A DNA stretch of 64,000 bases from Betaproteobacteria bacterium. Its GTDB lineage: Bacteria > Pseudomonadota > Gammaproteobacteria > Burkholderiales > JAEUOS01. Positions 60,596 to 64,000 of this stretch are shown here, piece after piece; the first letter of the stretch is position 1, and each line of letters starts with the position of its first letter. The position numbers and the translations under genes are program-made. The stretch lies in the NCBI GenBank assembly GCA_028292405.1, contig JAQGMJ010000030.1:222039-286038 (forward strand), read 5' to 3'. A model generated the notes under the pieces. The model had not been told where the DNA came from, ran no database searches, and was given only the letters and a program-made list of their open reading frames with translations.

Positions 60596-60633
60596 CGGCC
60601 GGGCCCGGGCGGGCCGGCGTAATCGGGCCGGGG

Positions 60634-62973
60634 TTACGCGCCGGCGGCTTGCTGCAAGGCATGCCAGACCCGCGCCGGTGAAAACGGCAGGTCCAGGCGC
60701 CTGACGCCGCGCGTGCCCAGGGCGTCGCAGATCGCGTTCACCGCTGAGGGTATGGCGCCCGCCACCCCCGACTCCCCTGCCCCCTTGACCCCAAGCGGGT
60801 TGGTGGTGGCCGGCACCGCATGGTGCAGCACGGTCATCGGCGGCATGTCGGCGGCGCGCGGTAGCGGATAGTCCATGAAGGAGGCGGTGAGCAGCTGGCC
60901 GCTTTCGTCGTAGACGATTTCCTCGCCCAGCACCTGGCCCAGGCCCTGGGCGACGCCGCCGTGGATCTGCCCGGTGACGATGGTCTCGTGCATGATATTG
61001 CCGACATCGTCCACCGCGGTATAGGCGACCACGCGCACCACGCCGGTTTCCGGATCAACCTCGACTTCGCAAATATGGCAGCCGTTGGGAAAGGTCATGC
61101 TGGGAGAGACGAATTTGGAGCGGTTGTCCAGCCCGCCGGCCAGTTCGGGCGGCAGGTTGGGCAGCTTGCGCGCGGCGGCGGCCAGGGCCAGCAGGGAGAT
61201 TTTCACGTCGGTGCCGGGCACGCGGAATTCGCCGGCGCCGAATTCGATGTCGGCGGCGCCGACTTCCAGCACCTGCTCGGCCAGGTGCTTGCCGCGGCGG
61301 ATGGCCTCGTCGCAGGCCACGTACAAGGCGCTGCCAGCCATCATCATCGAGCGCGAGGCGACGCTGGGCATGCCCATGGTGGGGATCAGGTCGCTGTCGC
61401 CGGTGTGCAGGCGCACCCGGCTGACGTCGACGCCGAGATGGGCGGCGACCACCGGGGGGTAGGTGCTATGCGGCCCCTGCCCCATCGGCTGCGCGCCTAC
61501 GTAGAGGTCTACGAAGCCGTCTTCGGAAAAGCGGATTTCTGCGGTCTCGTCCAGCATGCCGCCGGCGACTTCGAGAAAGCAGCCAATGCCGATGCCACGC
61601 AGCTTGCCGGCGGCTTCCGAGGCCCGGCGGCGGGCAGCGAAGCTGCTCCAGTCGGAGGCTTTCAGGGCCTTGTCGAGTATCGCCTCGAACTCGCCGCTAT
61701 CGTACTTCTGGCCGTTGGCCGCGGCATAGGGCATGGCGCTGGGGGGCACCATGTTGCGGCGGCGGATTTCCACCCTGTCGAGCTTCAGTTTTGGCGCGGC
61801 CTCGTCGAGCAGACGCTCCACCATGTAGATCGCTTCCGGGCGCCCGGCACCGCGATAGGGGCCGAGCGGCGCGGCGTTGGTGAACATCACCTGCACATGC
61901 ACGTGGATCTGCGGAATCGCGTAGACGCTGGAGAGGCAGTTCTTGGTGTTCTGGGTGGTGAAGGCGGCGACCACGCCGACACTGGCCGCGCCGATGCCAT
62001 ACCAGACTTTGGAGCGCAGCGCGGTGATCCTGCCGCTCTCGTCGAAAGCCATTTCGGCTTCGAGAATGCCATCGCGGCCATGGGTATCGCTCAAGAAACT
62101 TTCCAGCCGGCTGGCGCACCATTTCACCGGGCGCTTGACCGTTTTCGCCGCCAGCATCAGGGCCGGATATTCCGGATAGACCTGGGTTTTCATGCCGAAG
62201 CCGCCGCCGACGTCATAGGTCAGCACGCGGATCTGCTCCGGCGCCACCTTGAACACCTGCTCGGCCAGGCCCTTTTTCATCACCCCCACCCCCTGGCTGC
62301 AGACGGTCAGGGTGTGGTGGCTGCGCGCCTCGTCCCATACCGCCAGGGCCGCGCGCGGTTCCATGGTGCAGGGGGCAACGCGGGTGTCCAGCAGCTCGAC
62401 GCGCTCGACATAGTGGGCGGCGGCAAAGGCGCGCTCGCAGGCGGCGGCGTCGCCGTCTTCCCAGTCATAGGAGACATTGCCTGGCGCGTGCGGGTAGATC
62501 TGCGGCGCGCCGGGCGCGCGGGCGGCGGCCACTGTAGGCGCGGCGGGCAACTCCTCGAAATCGACCACCACCAGTTCGGCGGCGTCCTGGGCGGCGTCTT
62601 CGGTCTCGGCCACCACCAGGGCCAGCGACTGGCCGACATGCACGATGCGCTCGCCCGGGAAGGCGGTGAACGGCACCGAGGCCATGGTGCTGCCGTTGCG
62701 TCCCTTGGGCGCGGGCGCCGGGTGGACACCGCCCATGCCGGCTTCTTCAGCATCCTTCCCCGTCAGCACCGCCAGCACGCCGGGATGGTTCAGCGCGGCG
62801 CTGGTATCGATGCCGCGCAAAATCGCATGGCCGACACTGGCGCGGACAAAGGCGCCATACACCTGGCCGGGCAGTGAAACGTCGTCGGTAAAGCGGCCGC
62901 GGCCGGTGATCAGGGGGCGGTCTTCACTGCGCAGGGTTTCATGCGAACTGCCAAAACGCTGAAGGGACGACAT
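60634..62973 (-). CDS. Xanthine dehydrogenase-family molybdopterin-binding large subunit
   Basis: A 779-residue molybdenum hydroxylase catalytic subunit. Blocks include VGGGFGMKTQVYPEYPALML (the first molybdopterin contact), GPYRGAGRPEAIYMVERLLD and GVKGAGESGVAGAIP, whose Glu is the catalytic base. The active-site loop is PYRGAGRPE, not the AYxCSFR of true CO dehydrogenase, so it is a type II CoxL-like enzyme of unknown substrate. The usual FAD-binding and 2Fe-2S subunits are not in the window, making it an orphan subunit here. Confidence 0.87.
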   Translation of the reverse strand: MSSLQRFGSSHETLRSEDRPLITGRGRFTDDVSLPGQVYGAFVRASVGHAILRGIDTSAALNHPGVLAVLTGKDAEEAGMGGVHPAPAPKGRNGSTMASVPFTAFPGERIVHVGQSLALVVAETEDAAQDAAELVVVDFEELPAAPTVAAARAPGAPQIYPHAPGNVSYDWEDGDAAACERAFAAAHYVERVELLDTRVAPCTMEPRAALAVWDEARSHHTLTVCSQGVGVMKKGLAEQVFKVAPEQIRVLTYDVGGGFGMKTQVYPEYPALMLAAKTVKRPVKWCASRLESFLSDTHGRDGILEAEMAFDESGRITALRSKVWYGIGAASVGVVAAFTTQNTKNCLSSVYAIPQIHVHVQVMFTNAAPLGPYRGAGRPEAIYMVERLLDEAAPKLKLDRVEIRRRNMVPPSAMPYAAANGQKYDSGEFEAILDKALKASDWSSFAARRRASEAAGKLRGIGIGCFLEVAGGMLDETAEIRFSEDGFVDLYVGAQPMGQGPHSTYPPVVAAHLGVDVSRVRLHTGDSDLIPTMGMPSVASRSMMMAGSALYVACDEAIRRGKHLAEQVLEVGAADIEFGAGEFRVPGTDVKISLLALAAAARKLPNLPPELAGGLDNRSKFVSPSMTFPNGCHICEVEVDPETGVVRVVAYTAVDDVGNIMHETIVTGQIHGGVAQGLGQVLGEEIVYDESGQLLTASFMDYPLPRAADMPPMTVLHHAVPATTNPLGVKGAGESGVAGAIPSAVNAICDALGTRGVRRLDLPFSPARVWHALQQAAGA

Positions 62974-63102
62974 CGGGAATGCGGCTCCGCTGGAGTGGAA
63001 GATGGAAGACCCCGGAAAAAGCCAGGGAAAACCCGGCGCACCGGGACCCGGATTATTTCATGTCTGCGAAAAGCGGAAGTCCTTATCGGCGCCGTGCGGC
63101 GG

Positions 63103-63708
63103 TCAGGGTTTGGAAATCCACGGATTGCCCTTGATGTAAAAGCGCAGCAGGCGCCGCGCCCAATGGCGCGCGTAATCGACGCCGATGCGCGGGCGGCGGG
63201 CGATGGCAATGCGCGGCGGCTCGGGCAAGGCGGCGACGAACAGGTCATCGCTCAACAGGTCGTGGCCGTTCAGGCGCCGGTCGATACCCATCGCCTTGCA
63301 CAGCAGGCCCGGGCCCTGGGTGCGGCCTTCGATGCCCTCAAGCGGCTCCAGCGCCCGCAGCAACACGGCGGAAGCCGTGCCCTCGCTTTCCGTCACCATG
63401 TTCACGCAGTTATGGATGCCGTAGATCAGGTAGACGTAGGCATGGCCGGGCGGGCCGAACATCACCTTGGTGCGCTCGGTGAGCCCGCGCGCCGAGTGCG
63501 CGGCGAGGTCGTGCGGGCCCAGATAGGCCTCGACCTCGACGATTCGCCCAACCTGGCGTTTTCCGTCCCGCACGTGGACCAGCACCTTGCCCAGCAATTC
63601 CTCCGCGACCACGATTGCCGGGCGGTCGTAGAACGACCTGGGCAGCGGTCCCAGTCGGGCTGGTGCCGAAATGGCCGGCTGGCTATTTTTGATTGCCAGG
63701 GTTTTCAA
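63103..63708 (-). CDS. 3-methyladenine DNA glycosylase (MPG/AAG family)
   Basis: A 201-residue base-excision repair enzyme that removes alkylated purines. The active-site region is GRIVEVEAYLGPHDLAAHSA (with the catalytic Glu), followed by MFGPPGHAYVYLIYGIHNCV and LRALEPLEG, all typical of the mammalian-type AAG fold. Length fits. It lies 129 bases upstream of the molybdenum hydroxylase gene on the same strand; no functional link is evident. Confidence 0.93.
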   Translation of the reverse strand: MKTLAIKNSQPAISAPARLGPLPRSFYDRPAIVVAEELLGKVLVHVRDGKRQVGRIVEVEAYLGPHDLAAHSARGLTERTKVMFGPPGHAYVYLIYGIHNCVNMVTESEGTASAVLLRALEPLEGIEGRTQGPGLLCKAMGIDRRLNGHDLLSDDLFVAALPEPPRIAIARRPRIGVDYARHWARRLLRFYIKGNPWISKP

Positions 63709-63966
63709 ATTACTCTTTATTAATCATATGAATGATACGTTTTATTAAGGTACTTTATAGCATCGATGTCGCCTTGGCCGGCGACGATTTCACGCCGGAT
63801 TACGATTATGCGCAGCCCAGATTGGCCCCGGCAAGCACGACTGAAGCATTTGGCGCCATGAGTTAACATGTGCTGATGGACCTACCCGTGCCTCCGCTTG
63901 TACCTGTGGGTGCCTCCATTTAGCCGGTACGTACGTAAATCGCTAAATGCCTTAACATTTGAGCAG

Positions 63967-64000
63967 ATGAAAAAAGCGCTGCACTTCTCCCCTTTGGCCT
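63967..64000 (+). CDS. Possible start of a gene cut by the window end
   Basis: ATG at 63967 opens MKKALHFSPLA and stays open to the last base. The Met-Lys-Lys start followed by hydrophobic residues would fit a signal peptide, but only 11 codons are visible and the upstream ribosome site is weak. The 250 bases before it hold no gene; two GTGCCTCC strings occur at about 63889 and 63910. Confidence 0.3.
   Translation, partial: MKKALHFSPLA

Noticed and set aside
60961-62877. Long plus-strand frame opposite the molybdenum hydroxylase gene
   Set aside because: Same reason: no motifs, His/Gly/Ala/Arg-rich antisense.

Overview
The window is a chromosomal segment of a GC-rich betaproteobacterium, most probably Burkholderiales. 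The evidence is the conserved local gene orders (holB-pilZ-tatD-ankyrin; NRDE-DUF4936-ygfZ-mltG-tmk; polA next to a LOG-family gene and DUF2782-thrB; the moxR-DUF58-DUF4350-DUF4129-SpoIIM-RDD cluster), two TctC/Bug-type solute receptors and a BPSS1780-family membrane protein. I cannot name the species from sequence alone.

Layout. 1-1.6 kb: a decayed region with a frameshifted tyrosine-integrase remnant beside tRNA-Ala(CGC). 1.7-9.0 kb: housekeeping and metabolic genes (cbiX-like, rng, a D-aminoacylase-like amidohydrolase, uvrD, a beta-hydroxyacid dehydrogenase). 9.0-16.9 kb: a leftward MoxR/DUF58 membrane cluster. 17-22 kb: thrB, DUF2782, a LOG-family protein and polA. 22-27.8 kb: a TRAP transporter operon ending in a DadA-like D-amino-acid dehydrogenase, a VOC protein and a divergent Asp/Glu-racemase-family gene. 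27.8-34.6 kb: NRDE, ygfZ, mltG, tmk, holB, pilZ, tatD and an ankyrin protein. 34.8-36.2 kb: two small convergent proteins that resemble each other, flanking a probable free-standing small RNA. 36.4-39.9 kb: a VOC protein, an alpha/beta hydrolase, a TctC receptor and a LysR regulator.

The most interesting block is 40.0-50.4 kb. It holds an ECF sigma factor, a membrane anti-sigma factor and an exported subtilisin-like protease in one overlapping operon; an outer-membrane-barrel-like protein, an NTF2-like exported protein and an exported FecR-domain protein in another; and two single genes for exported Cys-containing beta-rich proteins. All four transcription units are preceded by the same sequence, TGAACC-N16-CGACTTA, with an identical 16-nt spacer. 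This strongly suggests a dedicated self-regulated envelope or secreted-protein regulon run by the local sigma factor.

From 50.8 to about 59.8 kb the composition and content look accessory: an orphan terminase-small-subunit-like gene carrying 63-bp tandem repeats, a lower-GC 1769-residue protein with an N-terminal nuclease-like region, a P-loop NTPase and a very long C-terminal region (a defence-type architecture similar to STAND/Avs proteins), a second TctC receptor and two unknown genes. The end of the window has a single-domain response regulator, a lone molybdenum-hydroxylase large subunit, a 3-methyladenine DNA glycosylase and possibly the first codons of another gene.
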